A DNA stretch of 12,354 nucleotides, taken from Cuniculiplasma sp. (GTDB taxonomy: Archaea; Thermoplasmatota; Thermoplasmata; Thermoplasmatales; Thermoplasmataceae). Shown one piece after another: positions 5,827 to 12,354 of the stretch (position 1 is the stretch's first letter; every line of letters begins with the position of its first letter). The stretch is taken from contig JAGDXN010000088.1 in NCBI GenBank assembly GCA_023256455.1, positions 45,788 to 58,141 of the forward strand, given 5' to 3'. The position numbers and the translations under genes are program-made. The notes beneath the pieces are model-generated. The model was not told where the DNA came from. It ran no database searches and worked only from the letters and a program-made list of their open reading frames with translations.

Positions 5827-8800
5827 ATGTTTACAAAAAAATCAAAATTTGTGGCAATTGTAATAGTCCTTTCATTTATCACGGGCGGAGCGGCCGGAAT
5901 AATTGGATCAGGGTTCCATATTAGTTCTGGAAATGGATTAAGTGAAATTCCAAATTCAAGTCAAATGCCCCACTCGAAATTGATAAGTCGGCCCCTGAGT
6001 ATAAATACAATTAATCAACCATTTAATTTTTTAAAGGGGAGTGAAATTTACCATAAAGGTTCAGGAAATGGAAATTATATCCACACTCCTCAGACCGGCA
6101 TCACAACCTACAATGTGGAAGTGCATCTTCTAAACTTTAATTCAAAACTGGTTCAGTCCTGGACTATTGTTTTGGAACCCACAGATAACCCCCAGGCCAC
6201 CTGTTCTGAATCATCATCACAATCATATCTAAATTATTCTCTGGCTCCAGGGTCCTACTTCTATTACATTGAGTTGAGCAATAACTCAAATTATGAATCA
6301 CAGTTCCTGACATTAAAAAGCGTAAATGGAACATTCACTGTGTCAGCCAAAATGAATCTTACAATAAATTTGCCCCAGCTTTATGTGGGTACTTTCACAT
6401 TTTCCACCAATTTAGTCAGCAGTGAAACATTTGAGGAGGCCCTCTTTCTTTATGATCAGTCAAACGGTAATAAAATTGAAGTGACTTATTTGAACGGGTC
6501 ATCTTACTCTGTTTTTACCATTGCACCTCATATAATTGTTGTAAACGGTACATTCGGTGTAAATGCATCACTTAACCTCAAGATAGTAAAAACGACCCTT
6601 AATGTAAATGGGGAGAATGTAATGGAAAATATTAACTTCTACACCTACTACAAAAATGATCTGAAAATAGAAAATATATCATACTCAAATTCACTGGGAT
6701 TGAGGCTTTCAAATGGATCTTCATATACCTGCATAAATGCAGTTACTGGATCCAGCGAATTTAACAATTTATCCTTTCCATCTATGTACCTCCCAAGAGG
6801 AGTTATCAACACTTCTATCCTTACAGGTCCATTTAACAATCTCGGGGTTGCAACCACTGAAAAGATGGTTTACAACTTACAACTTGCCATCACAGGTCAG
6901 GAAAATCTTACAGTATCTCTGAGTAGACTGGAGAAGTTCCAAATTCCTGTAAAGAGTCAAAAATCAATTTTAATGCAAATTCAAAGCTTCAATGGTTACA
7001 TGTTTGTCGTTCAGTATTCAAACTCCAGTTTTAATGGAAACCTTGATTTCGATATGGTTCCAGGAGAAGCTTACTTCTCCATACATTATACCTATTATTC
7101 CTATAATACAGCAACTTATGATGAAATAAATACTGCATCCAACATTTCCCTTAATTTTGTAAATGTTACCCTGTCATTCTCAAACGGACTTAAAAATGGA
7201 ACTGTGGGAGCAAATTTATTCGGTTCAAAAATCAGTGCACTTACTCCTTTCTATTTTTCCTCAGGATTTTCTGCCAGTAATCCTGGAAATACAATCATTA
7301 TAAATGCAATAGATGAAACCCAATATGTTCTTTTAACCGAGGTGAATTCAACAATATCCTATTCAAAATTCATTATGATAAATCCATCTCTGGAAAGCAG
7401 CTATGTTGTTTCACAGCCCGACTTCTGTTATTTACCTATAAACATAGGAAATGAACCTTCAAACTCATCAAGCATTATAACATTAACTCACGAAAATAAC
7501 ACATCAGATTTTATTGGTCATAGTTTCCAATCTTCAGGAAAAGAATGGATAGCCGGAATATTGGGGAGGGACCTGGCTAATGTTCAATCTACCCTCAGTA
7601 CAGGAGAAACATTCAGCTACAGCACTTCTGTCCAGGTCCAGAGCGGGGAAACCATAGACATTACAATTCCAACCCTTCAAGGTTTTAAGATAACAATTAA
7701 CAATATTCCGGAATTTTTAAAGTTATCTCAAACCTCCAGTTTCGTGCACCTAAGCCTTGTATTTGACAGTTATGAGCGGTTTAGCCTTTCAAACATTGTC
7801 CCAAGTCAGAACATTTCAGCAAATGTTTCAACCGCAGAAATAACTTTGAATCCCCAGAATCAGTATGAAATATATCTGCCTTATGGAACTTATTATTCAC
7901 AAATTTTGATTAACTTCTTCATATTTTCCCTATCTGTAATCGATCTTCCAAATGCCAGTTTTGTGCAGGGTGCATCCTACAGTTTTAATTTCCCGCAAAT
8001 TGCTTTCGTACCGGTAGAGGAAAGTGGAATAAATCTGGCAGGCAGTTTTGTTACAGCATCTGGACAGGATTACTGTTCTATCAGCCTTCCCTCATTTATC
8101 TTTGGTTCTGAATTTTCAATGTTATCAAACAATATATATTCAATAAAACCAGTAGAAACTATTTTACTTGTCGAAAACAATACTCTTGTCACTGTCACTT
8201 CCACTTCTTTGGTTCAGGGAATTTATGTAACTCCAGCAATTCAATCTTCCTATGTGAGTGAAGTGGCAATATTTAATATAAATCTGTCCCCGACAAACAT
8301 AAAAACGTATAATCTTGAATTCAGGGAAAAAGGTTTGCCCTCTGGCACAGTGTGGAAAGTGTCTGTTGTAAACGACACGTCTGGAAAAACTTACAATCTG
8401 AGTTCAAACACTCAGAATATATCTGCATATCTTCCAAACGGGACCTATTCTTATAATGTGAGTGAAATCTCGGGTTATAACATAACAAACTCATCCGGTT
8501 CTATTACAATAAAAGGAACCAACATAACCGAGAATATCATGTTTACGCCTATTCAGAAGCCCCTGAAACTTTATGGTGTAACATTCACCGAAACAGGACT
8601 GCCATCAGGAACTAAATGGTCTGTAAATCTCAATGGGGAATCATTATCATCAACAAACAGCACCATAACATTTTCAATGACAAACGGATCATACACATAC
8701 AAAGTGGGTAATGTATCAGGATATAATGTATCAAATCCATCCGGTTCATTGAAAGTGAATGGGAAAAATGTCAATGTGAATATAACATTCTCCTCCACAT

Positions 8801-8919
8801 CGAGCTCACCCCCTGCAAAAACCATACCGGTATCATACAATTATGCCTATATAATCGTAGCAGTCATTGCCATAGCAGCAATAGCAACTGTCATATTGTT
8901 TTCTATAAGGAGAAAATAG
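5827..8919 (+). CDS. Giant secreted, membrane-anchored surface protein with tandem C-terminal beta-repeats
   Basis: The 1030-residue protein starts with a signal peptide or anchor (FTKKSK then a hydrophobic stretch, about residues 8-28). It continues as a very Ser/Asn/Thr/Tyr-rich exterior part with a dense set of Asn-X-Ser/Thr sequons, and ends with a transmembrane helix (about 1007-1026) and the tail SIRRK. Near the C-terminus are two tandem domains with an 88-residue period. Each has F-x-E-x-GLPSGT-x-W (GLPSG at 836 and 924), then NG-T/S-Y-x-Y, SGYN, SGS and a closing I-x-F strand. Such repeats are common in Thermoplasmatales exported proteins. No protease or other catalytic motif is visible, so a cell-envelope, adhesion or S-layer-like role is inferred. 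The gene is monocistronic, with its own TATA box and a T-rich tail. Confidence 0.85.
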   Translation: MFTKKSKFVAIVIVLSFITGGAAGIIGSGFHISSGNGLSEIPNSSQMPHSKLISRPLSINTINQPFNFLKGSEIYHKGSGNGNYIHTPQTGITTYNVEVHLLNFNSKLVQSWTIVLEPTDNPQATCSESSSQSYLNYSLAPGSYFYYIELSNNSNYESQFLTLKSVNGTFTVSAKMNLTINLPQLYVGTFTFSTNLVSSETFEEALFLYDQSNGNKIEVTYLNGSSYSVFTIAPHIIVVNGTFGVNASLNLKIVKTTLNVNGENVMENINFYTYYKNDLKIENISYSNSLGLRLSNGSSYTCINAVTGSSEFNNLSFPSMYLPRGVINTSILTGPFNNLGVATTEKMVYNLQLAITGQENLTVSLSRLEKFQIPVKSQKSILMQIQSFNGYMFVVQYSNSSFNGNLDFDMVPGEAYFSIHYTYYSYNTATYDEINTASNISLNFVNVTLSFSNGLKNGTVGANLFGSKISALTPFYFSSGFSASNPGNTIIINAIDETQYVLLTEVNSTISYSKFIMINPSLESSYVVSQPDFCYLPINIGNEPSNSSSIITLTHENNTSDFIGHSFQSSGKEWIAGILGRDLANVQSTLSTGETFSYSTSVQVQSGETIDITIPTLQGFKITINNIPEFLKLSQTSSFVHLSLVFDSYERFSLSNIVPSQNISANVSTAEITLNPQNQYEIYLPYGTYYSQILINFFIFSLSVIDLPNASFVQGASYSFNFPQIAFVPVEESGINLAGSFVTASGQDYCSISLPSFIFGSEFSMLSNNIYSIKPVETILLVENNTLVTVTSTSLVQGIYVTPAIQSSYVSEVAIFNINLSPTNIKTYNLEFREKGLPSGTVWKVSVVNDTSGKTYNLSSNTQNISAYLPNGTYSYNVSEISGYNITNSSGSITIKGTNITENIMFTPIQKPLKLYGVTFTETGLPSGTKWSVNLNGESLSSTNSTITFSMTNGSYTYKVGNVSGYNVSNPSGSLKVNGKNVNVNITFSSTSSSPPAKTIPVSYNYAYIIVAVIAIAAIATVILFSIRRK

Positions 8920-8920
8920 A

Positions 8921-8950
8921 TTTTTCTCTTTCAATTATTTTTTTATTTTT
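8921..8950 (+). terminator. T-rich terminator after the surface-protein gene
   Basis: Two bases after the TAG stop the plus strand carries several T runs (five, seven and five T in 30 nt) with no stem-loop. This is the usual form of an archaeal intrinsic terminator. Confidence 0.65.
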
Positions 8951-8987
8951 CCCAAAAATTTGATGTAAAAAATTACAATATATTAAA

Positions 8988-8996
8988 TTATATTTA
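8988..8996 (+). promoter_or_regulatory. TATA box of purM
   Basis: TTATATTTA is centred about 26 bp before the purM ATG at 9018, which has no ribosome site. This indicates a leaderless transcript starting at or near the ATG. Confidence 0.7.
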
Positions 8997-9017
8997 TTTT
9001 TGATAAACTTTTAAGTT

Positions 9018-10055
9018 ATGAAGTCATACCCTATTTATATGACTGATCCCGATGGTAAGATGTTGGACAGGAGAGGGATAGGAGAATTTGTAAGCGTACT
9101 GGTCAGGCAGCTAAAATATAGAAGGGATGATTTCAAAGTTATGGGTCCAATGGGGGGTTTTACTTCACTTATAGACCTTGGAAATATTGCTATTGCTTTC
9201 AATACTGATGGTGTGGGAACAAAGGTAATGCTGGCCTCTGAAGCTAACAAATGGGAAGGAATAGGTATTGATTGCGTGGCAATGAATGTAAATGATACGA
9301 TCACAGTTGGGGCAGAACCCATAGCAATGCTCGATTATTTATCCTTAAAAGACACAGATTCAAACATAGCCAGAGAAATTGGAGTCGGTCTTAATGTTGG
9401 CGCTCAAATGGCCAATATATCCATAGTGGGGGGCGAATCTGCCCTTGTTCCGGAACTTGTGAGCACCATAGATGTAGCTGGAAGCGTAATAGGGATAGCA
9501 CAGAAGAACCAGATAATTACGGGAGAAAGAATAAGTGAGGGTGACATAATATACTCATTGCAGAGCAGCGGTCTTCATTCAAACGGGTTCACTACCGTAA
9601 GGAAAATACTTAAGGAAAATGGACTTAAGATGGATGATAAATTCCCAGGAGAAAGTAAAAAAGTTCATGAGGTGGTTTTAGAGCCTACAAGGATATACGT
9701 GAGGGATATTCTTGACATCATAAATATTGTAGATATTAAGGGTATGGCAAACATAACCGGTGGGGGGTTCAAAAACATTGTAAGATTGAAGGATATGAAA
9801 TATGTGTTTGACGATCCTGTGGAGCCACAAAACGTCTTCAGGCAGATGAAGGAGATGGGGAACCTTAGCTGGCAGCAGATGTACGAAACATTCAATATGG
9901 GTACGGGTTTTATGGTGGTTATAAACGAAGAGAGTAAGAGCGATTTTGTAACCACATTGAGATCGAGAATGCAGATAAGGGAGATAGGTCATGTGGAAAA
10001 TGGCTCAGGAATTGAAATACCTAAATATGAAGTCAAGCTTGAAGGTTATTATTGA
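9018..10055 (+). CDS. purM: Phosphoribosylformylglycinamidine cyclo-ligase (AIR synthetase)
   Basis: PurM closes the imidazole ring in purine synthesis: FGAM + ATP gives AIR + ADP + Pi. The 345-residue length is typical. Family motifs are clear: FNTDGVGTKV (61-70), AMNVNDTITVGAEPIAMLDYL (88-108), the Gly-rich VGGESALVPE (137-146), DVAGSVIGI (152-160), LQSSGLHSNGFTTVRKIL (181-198), EPTRIYVRDIL (222-232), GMANITGGGF (242-251) and FNMGTGFMVVI near the C-terminus. The usual AHITGGG reads ANITGGG here (Asn245 for His), while all glycines are kept. The gene appears monocistronic. Its last 23 bp overlap the convergent photolyase gene. Confidence 0.97.
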   Translation: MKSYPIYMTDPDGKMLDRRGIGEFVSVLVRQLKYRRDDFKVMGPMGGFTSLIDLGNIAIAFNTDGVGTKVMLASEANKWEGIGIDCVAMNVNDTITVGAEPIAMLDYLSLKDTDSNIAREIGVGLNVGAQMANISIVGGESALVPELVSTIDVAGSVIGIAQKNQIITGERISEGDIIYSLQSSGLHSNGFTTVRKILKENGLKMDDKFPGESKKVHEVVLEPTRIYVRDILDIINIVDIKGMANITGGGFKNIVRLKDMKYVFDDPVEPQNVFRQMKEMGNLSWQQMYETFNMGTGFMVVINEESKSDFVTTLRSRMQIREIGHVENGSGIEIPKYEVKLEGYY

Positions 10056-11331
10056 TAAAATCTTCATAAATTTTTAAGGTCCTCTTTCTCATATCACTGT
10101 ATTTAGAAAGGTTGTTCTTTCTCATATTTTGTATTTTTTCAGTTTCTTTCCATACGTCATCATTCAGTTCTGGAACCCATTTTCTAATGTAATTTCCTTC
10201 AGGATCAAGATCATTCTCATTCTTTACTGGATTAAAGATCCTGAAAAATGGCCACGAGAATCCGCCGGTACCTGAAATATATTGCCAGGAGCTGAAATTT
10301 ACAGATTCATCTGCGTCAACCAGCGTGTCCATAAACCAGTTTGCTCCAAAATCCCATCTTATGAGAAGGCATTTCACCAGGAAATCGGAAACAAGCATTC
10401 TCAGCCGATTATTGATCCATCCCTCAGCCCATAGCTGCCTCATGGCACCATCAATAAGGGGAAAGCCAGTATTGCCAGATTTCCAGGTTAAAAAATCTTC
10501 ACTTCTTGTGGACCATGGAAAATTTCTGAACTTTTCATTCACTTCAATGCGATCCATGTTTTCCTTTTTCAAATAGGACAGATAAAAGAATTCCCTCCAT
10601 GCCAGGTTTCTCTTGATCTCCTCTTCAAACTCATTTCCCTGAGATTCTTTCCATATATATTTCACATCAATCTGGCCATGGCTTATGAATGGAGAAATCC
10701 TGCTATTGTTCTTTCTTCCATCCTTTAAGGATTTATTCAGAATATCATCCCTGTTGATTGACACGTTCCATATTTTTTTTAATTTTTCTTTCCATGGGCT
10801 ATTTTTCCTTAATTGATTTATCTCAGGGTTTATGAACTCAGGGATGTCAGATGCATCATTTATTTTGCCCATATCACGGTTTTTCATCTTCTGGAAAAAG
10901 GAGTTAAAATTGTTGAAATTGACCTCAATATTTACCATCTCTTCCAGTTTCAGCAGGTTATTAGAATCAAATTTTTTAACTGCAACCCTTGAGCCAAAAG
11001 CCTCGATCATCTCATTAACCAGAAAAGAGTATCGCTTGCGGGGAATATTATGTATAAGGATTTCATCAATCTTTTTTTCCCTGATCATACTGTTAATTCT
11101 ATGCATATACTCCCCAAAATCCATGAAAAATAATATATCACTCACACCGGTTCGTCTGGAAATCGATTTTAAAATCTCCTCCGTCCACCATCTGGATGCA
11201 TCTCCGCTCAGATCGATCCTTGCGTCCATTATGATCACTGGAAGGACCTTTATGCCATTGGACGCAGCATATTCCAAAGCTGGATTATTTTCCAGTCTTA
11301 AGTTTCCATTCATTATGTATAAACAATTCAT
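10033..11331 (-). CDS. phr: DNA photolyase / cryptochrome family flavoprotein
   Basis: The 432-residue protein has the photolyase layout: an alpha/beta antenna domain (1 to about 125) and an all-helical FAD domain (about 195-430). Recognisable motifs are SRISPFISHGQI (210-221), LAWREFF (243-249), TGFPLIDGAMRQLWAEGWINNRLRM (288-312), FLVKCLLIRW (317-326), DADESVNFSSWQY (339-351), FFRIFNP (362-368) and KWVPEL (384-389). By alignment to E. coli Phr, the electron-transfer Trp triad is present (Trp283, Trp326, Trp349) and Asn345 faces flavin N5. Two substrate-site positions differ: Glu274 is Asn242 here, and Trp384 is Tyr351. The N-terminus reads IMNGNLRLENNPAL in place of the usual W-F-R-R-D-L-R. 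CPD repair is the default expectation. The gene diverges from the next gene through a 61-bp promoter interval. Confidence 0.93.
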   Translation of the reverse strand: MNCLYIMNGNLRLENNPALEYAASNGIKVLPVIIMDARIDLSGDASRWWTEEILKSISRRTGVSDILFFMDFGEYMHRINSMIREKKIDEILIHNIPRKRYSFLVNEMIEAFGSRVAVKKFDSNNLLKLEEMVNIEVNFNNFNSFFQKMKNRDMGKINDASDIPEFINPEINQLRKNSPWKEKLKKIWNVSINRDDILNKSLKDGRKNNSRISPFISHGQIDVKYIWKESQGNEFEEEIKRNLAWREFFYLSYLKKENMDRIEVNEKFRNFPWSTRSEDFLTWKSGNTGFPLIDGAMRQLWAEGWINNRLRMLVSDFLVKCLLIRWDFGANWFMDTLVDADESVNFSSWQYISGTGGFSWPFFRIFNPVKNENDLDPEGNYIRKWVPELNDDVWKETEKIQNMRKNNLSKYSDMRKRTLKIYEDFINNNLQA

Positions 11332-11392
11332 TACGAATTCGTATCAAATAAGTATTAATAAAGTTAATAAAAGAGATTACTATTGAACCATT
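11332..11392. promoter_or_regulatory. Divergent promoter interval between phr and the FeMo-co-like gene
   Basis: The 61-bp AT-rich spacer must serve both genes. For the plus-strand gene, TTAATAAA (11364-11371) is centred about 25 bp before the ATG at 11393, suggesting a leaderless message. For phr on the minus strand, the AT-rich stretch at about 11347-11364 holds overlapping candidates (TTATTAAT and CTTATTT) 20-30 bp before its ATG. The two boxes are adjacent or overlapping, so TBP binding for one gene could compete with the other. Confidence 0.55.
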
Positions 11393-11743
11393 ATGAAGGT
11401 AATAGCAGTTGTAGACGACGAAAACGTGTTAATGCCACTGGAATATGGAAATACCATAGTGGAGATAGATACGGAAACAGGAGAAAAGAAGCTTTATGAA
11501 AACCCTGGATATGGTTCTCCCTATCAGGGAAAGGAAAGGGCCATGGCAGGCATATTGACTCTTAAGGCAGACACCATTCTTGTAAAGGAGGGTTTTCTCT
11601 GTCCGGGTTCATACCACATGTCAAAGGGAAGGATGAAATACATTCCCGTGGAAGAGGAGAAACTGGACGAAGTTGAACCAAAGCTCAAGGATCTACAGTC
11701 TAAAGCAGTGTCTGAACTTGATTTCAGTATATACAGGGAGTAA
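11393..11743 (+). CDS. Small protein resembling the NifX/NifB C-terminal (dinitrogenase Fe-Mo cofactor) fold
   Basis: The 116-residue soluble protein begins MKVIAVVDDENVLMPLEYGNTIV, then has a strand-turn-strand EIDTETGEKKLYENP (24-38), a Gly-rich turn and helix GKERAMAGILTLKAD (46-60), a strand TILVKEGFLCPGS (61-73) and KGRMKYIPV (78-86), followed by an acidic helical tail. The order resembles the FeMo-co-binding (NifX/NifB C-terminal, RNase H-like) fold. That fold occurs in many archaea with no nitrogen fixation and often has unknown roles in Fe-S or cofactor handling. No nif genes are near and Cys70 is the only cysteine, so the assignment is tentative. The ATG lacks a ribosome site and lies about 25 bp after a TATA-like box. 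The gene diverges from the photolyase. Confidence 0.6.
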   Translation: MKVIAVVDDENVLMPLEYGNTIVEIDTETGEKKLYENPGYGSPYQGKERAMAGILTLKADTILVKEGFLCPGSYHMSKGRMKYIPVEEEKLDEVEPKLKDLQSKAVSELDFSIYRE

Positions 11744-11852
11744 AATTCCCTGAATTTTCCATAAAGAAGTTTAAAACAATTTCCAATAATAAACCATACT
11801 TTTTAAAATTAAATGATATCTATTAACACCCTTTTTTCCCTTATGGGCAGGC

Positions 11853-11909
11853 AAAAATATACCTAAGGGCAACTCTAATCCCGTTCAGATGCATTTTAGG
11901 TATATTTTT
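11853..11909. repeat. 14-bp perfect inverted repeat upstream of 23S rRNA
   Basis: The left arm AAAAATATACCTAA (11853-11866) is the exact reverse complement of the right arm TTAGGTATATTTTT (11896-11909), with 29 bp between. Each arm reads outward as the same TATA-like element, one towards the 23S gene and one towards the preceding gene's 3' end. Confidence 0.7.
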
Positions 11910-11955
11910 ATGAAAAAAGTATACTTACCAAAACCTTAATATCAGAGCAATCAAT

Positions 11956-11992
11956 ACGTGTGATACGCACGTTTAAATGCACCTTGTGATAC
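11956..11992. repeat. TGTGATAC direct repeats with an overlapping ACGTG dyad
   Basis: TGTGATAC occurs at 11959-11966 and again at 11985-11992, 26 bp apart start to start. The first copy lies within the dyad ACGTG (11956-11960)/CACGT (11968-11972). The AT-rich box TTTAAAT (11972-11978) lies between the copies. The arrangement is visible; a regulatory role is inference. Confidence 0.5.
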
Positions 11993-12065
11993 AAATATCA
12001 TAAGGGAAGGGTATGAGGTTAGCAATAACCGATGAGACCGATCAATGTTGTATAGAGAGCAAAAT

Positions 12066-12354
12066 GGATTGTGCAATCTGTGAAACTGTCTGGGGGATGG
12101 TTCGGTTTGGGAGCCGATGAAGGACGTGCCAAGCTGCGAAATGTCTCGGGGAGGCGCAAGGAGCCCTTGATCCGAGAATATCCGAATGGGACTTCCTGTC
12201 GTAAGACACTCCGAAAGGAGAGGGAACTCAGGGAATTGAAACATCTTAGTACCTGAAGGAAAAGAAATCAATCGAGATACCGTTAGTAAAGGCGATCGAA
12301 AGCGGTATAAGGCAAACCGAATGCCCCATAGTAATATCGGGTATATGTGGAGTT
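12066..12354 (+). rRNA. 23S ribosomal RNA, 5' part (cut by window end)
   Basis: Conserved domain I sequence of large-subunit rRNA is recognisable: GGGGGATGG, AGCCGATGAAGGACGTG (about 12112-12128), GCTGCGAAATGTCTCGGGG, GATCCGAGAATATCCGAATGGG, GGGAATTGAAACATCTTAGT, ACCTGAAGGAAAAGAAATCAA and GGCGATCGAAAGCGG. About 290 nt are present. The mature 5' end is placed near 12066 by counting back from the GGATGG element as in E. coli 23S, so it is uncertain by several bases. No 16S rRNA or tRNA-Ala precedes it within the window, where protein genes come instead. This fits the unlinked rRNA genes known in Thermoplasmatales. Confidence 0.95.

Larger units (their letters stand above)
11744..12065 (+). promoter_or_regulatory. 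Promoter and leader region of the 23S rRNA gene
   Basis: No protein gene, 16S rRNA or spacer tRNA is visible in these 322 bp. A T run at 11832-11837 may end the preceding gene. Two 14-bp inverted arms (11853-11866 and 11896-11909) each carry a GGTATATTTTT element, and AAGTATACTT (11917-11926) is a 10-bp palindrome. Further on are the ACGTG/CACGT dyad (11956-11972), TTTAAAT (11972-11978), and two TGTGATAC copies (11959-11966 and 11985-11992). Either the TATATTTTTAT stretch near 11901-11911 or TTTAAAT could be the TATA box. The first would give a leader of about 135 nt before mature 23S and the second about 65 nt. Sequence alone does not decide. Confidence 0.6.

Noticed and set aside
9665..9992. 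Overlapping minus-strand open frames opposite purM
   Set aside because: Both are antisense to well-conserved PurM coding sequence, with no recognisable product and no promoter.
10832..11386. 184-codon plus-strand open frame opposite the photolyase gene
   Set aside because: It lies almost wholly antisense to a photolyase with unmistakable family motifs, and its translation (low-complexity, Ile/Ser/Leu-rich) shows no domain.
11393..11743. Nitrogen-fixation role for the FeMo-co-like protein
   Set aside because: There is no nif neighbourhood and the resemblance is only at fold-pattern level, so a nitrogenase link is not supported.
11853..11926. Inverted repeats before 23S as ends of an insertion element
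   Set aside because: The arms are only 29 bp apart with no coding content and no target-site duplication, so promoter or regulator elements are more likely.
12071..12271. Open frames on both strands within 12071-12271
   Set aside because: They fall inside clear 23S rRNA sequence and its leader and are not coding.
1..12354. CRISPR array, defence island, prophage or transposase
   Set aside because: I found no regularly spaced direct repeats, no cas-like, integrase or transposase motifs, and no attachment-type duplication at either tRNA gene.

Overview
This window reads as a chromosome segment of an AT-rich, acidophilic archaeon of the Thermoplasmatales type (Ferroplasma/Cuniculiplasma-like; the species cannot be fixed from sequence alone). 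The evidence is an archaeal NAC protein, a class I (archaeal) CCA-adding enzyme, a zinc-containing ferredoxin with the Thermoplasma/Sulfolobus layout, two tRNA genes without encoded CCA, several leaderless genes with TATA boxes about 25 bp before the ATG, GGTGA-type ribosome binding sites, a very large Asn/Ser/Thr-rich surface protein with the tandem GLPSGT-W repeat common in this group, and a 23S rRNA gene with no 16S rRNA directly upstream.

Layout. 1-2398 (+): a translationally coupled membrane/ABC-transporter operon, made of the 3' end of a membrane protein, an ATPase, a six-helix permease, and a small double-anchored extracytoplasmic protein. 2399-2786: no convincing gene. 2787-2859 (-): tRNA-Phe(GAA). 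2860-3024: a divergent regulatory interval holding a nested 40-bp palindrome. 3025-4768 (+): nac and cca, two information-processing genes 22 bp apart. 4736-5463 (-): zinc ferredoxin, then tRNA-Gln(UUG), then a ubiquitin-like MoaD/ThiS/SAMP protein, packed nose to tail. 5474-5797: no convincing gene. 5827-8919 (+): giant surface protein. 9018-10055 (+): purM. 10033-11331 (-): photolyase, overlapping the purM 3' end. 11393-11743 (+): a small protein resembling the NifX/NifB C-terminal (FeMo-co binding) fold, divergent from the photolyase. 11744-12065: promoter and leader region with inverted and direct repeats. 12066-end (+): 5' part of 23S rRNA.

How the genes relate. The window is mostly housekeeping: co-translational protein handling (nac), tRNA 3'-end maturation (cca, which must act on both CCA-less tRNAs here), electron transfer (ferredoxin), sulfur transfer or protein tagging (SAMP-like), purine synthesis (purM), DNA repair (photolyase) and ribosomal RNA. 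The accessory part is the ABC operon and the giant surface protein. I found no CRISPR array, transposase or phage module. The best leads for something undescribed are: the nested palindrome at the nac promoter; the SAMP-like gene starting 11 nt after a tRNA 3' end with no room for its own promoter; the photolyase with changed substrate-site residues; and the outward-facing 14-bp repeats plus TGTGATAC repeats before the 23S gene.
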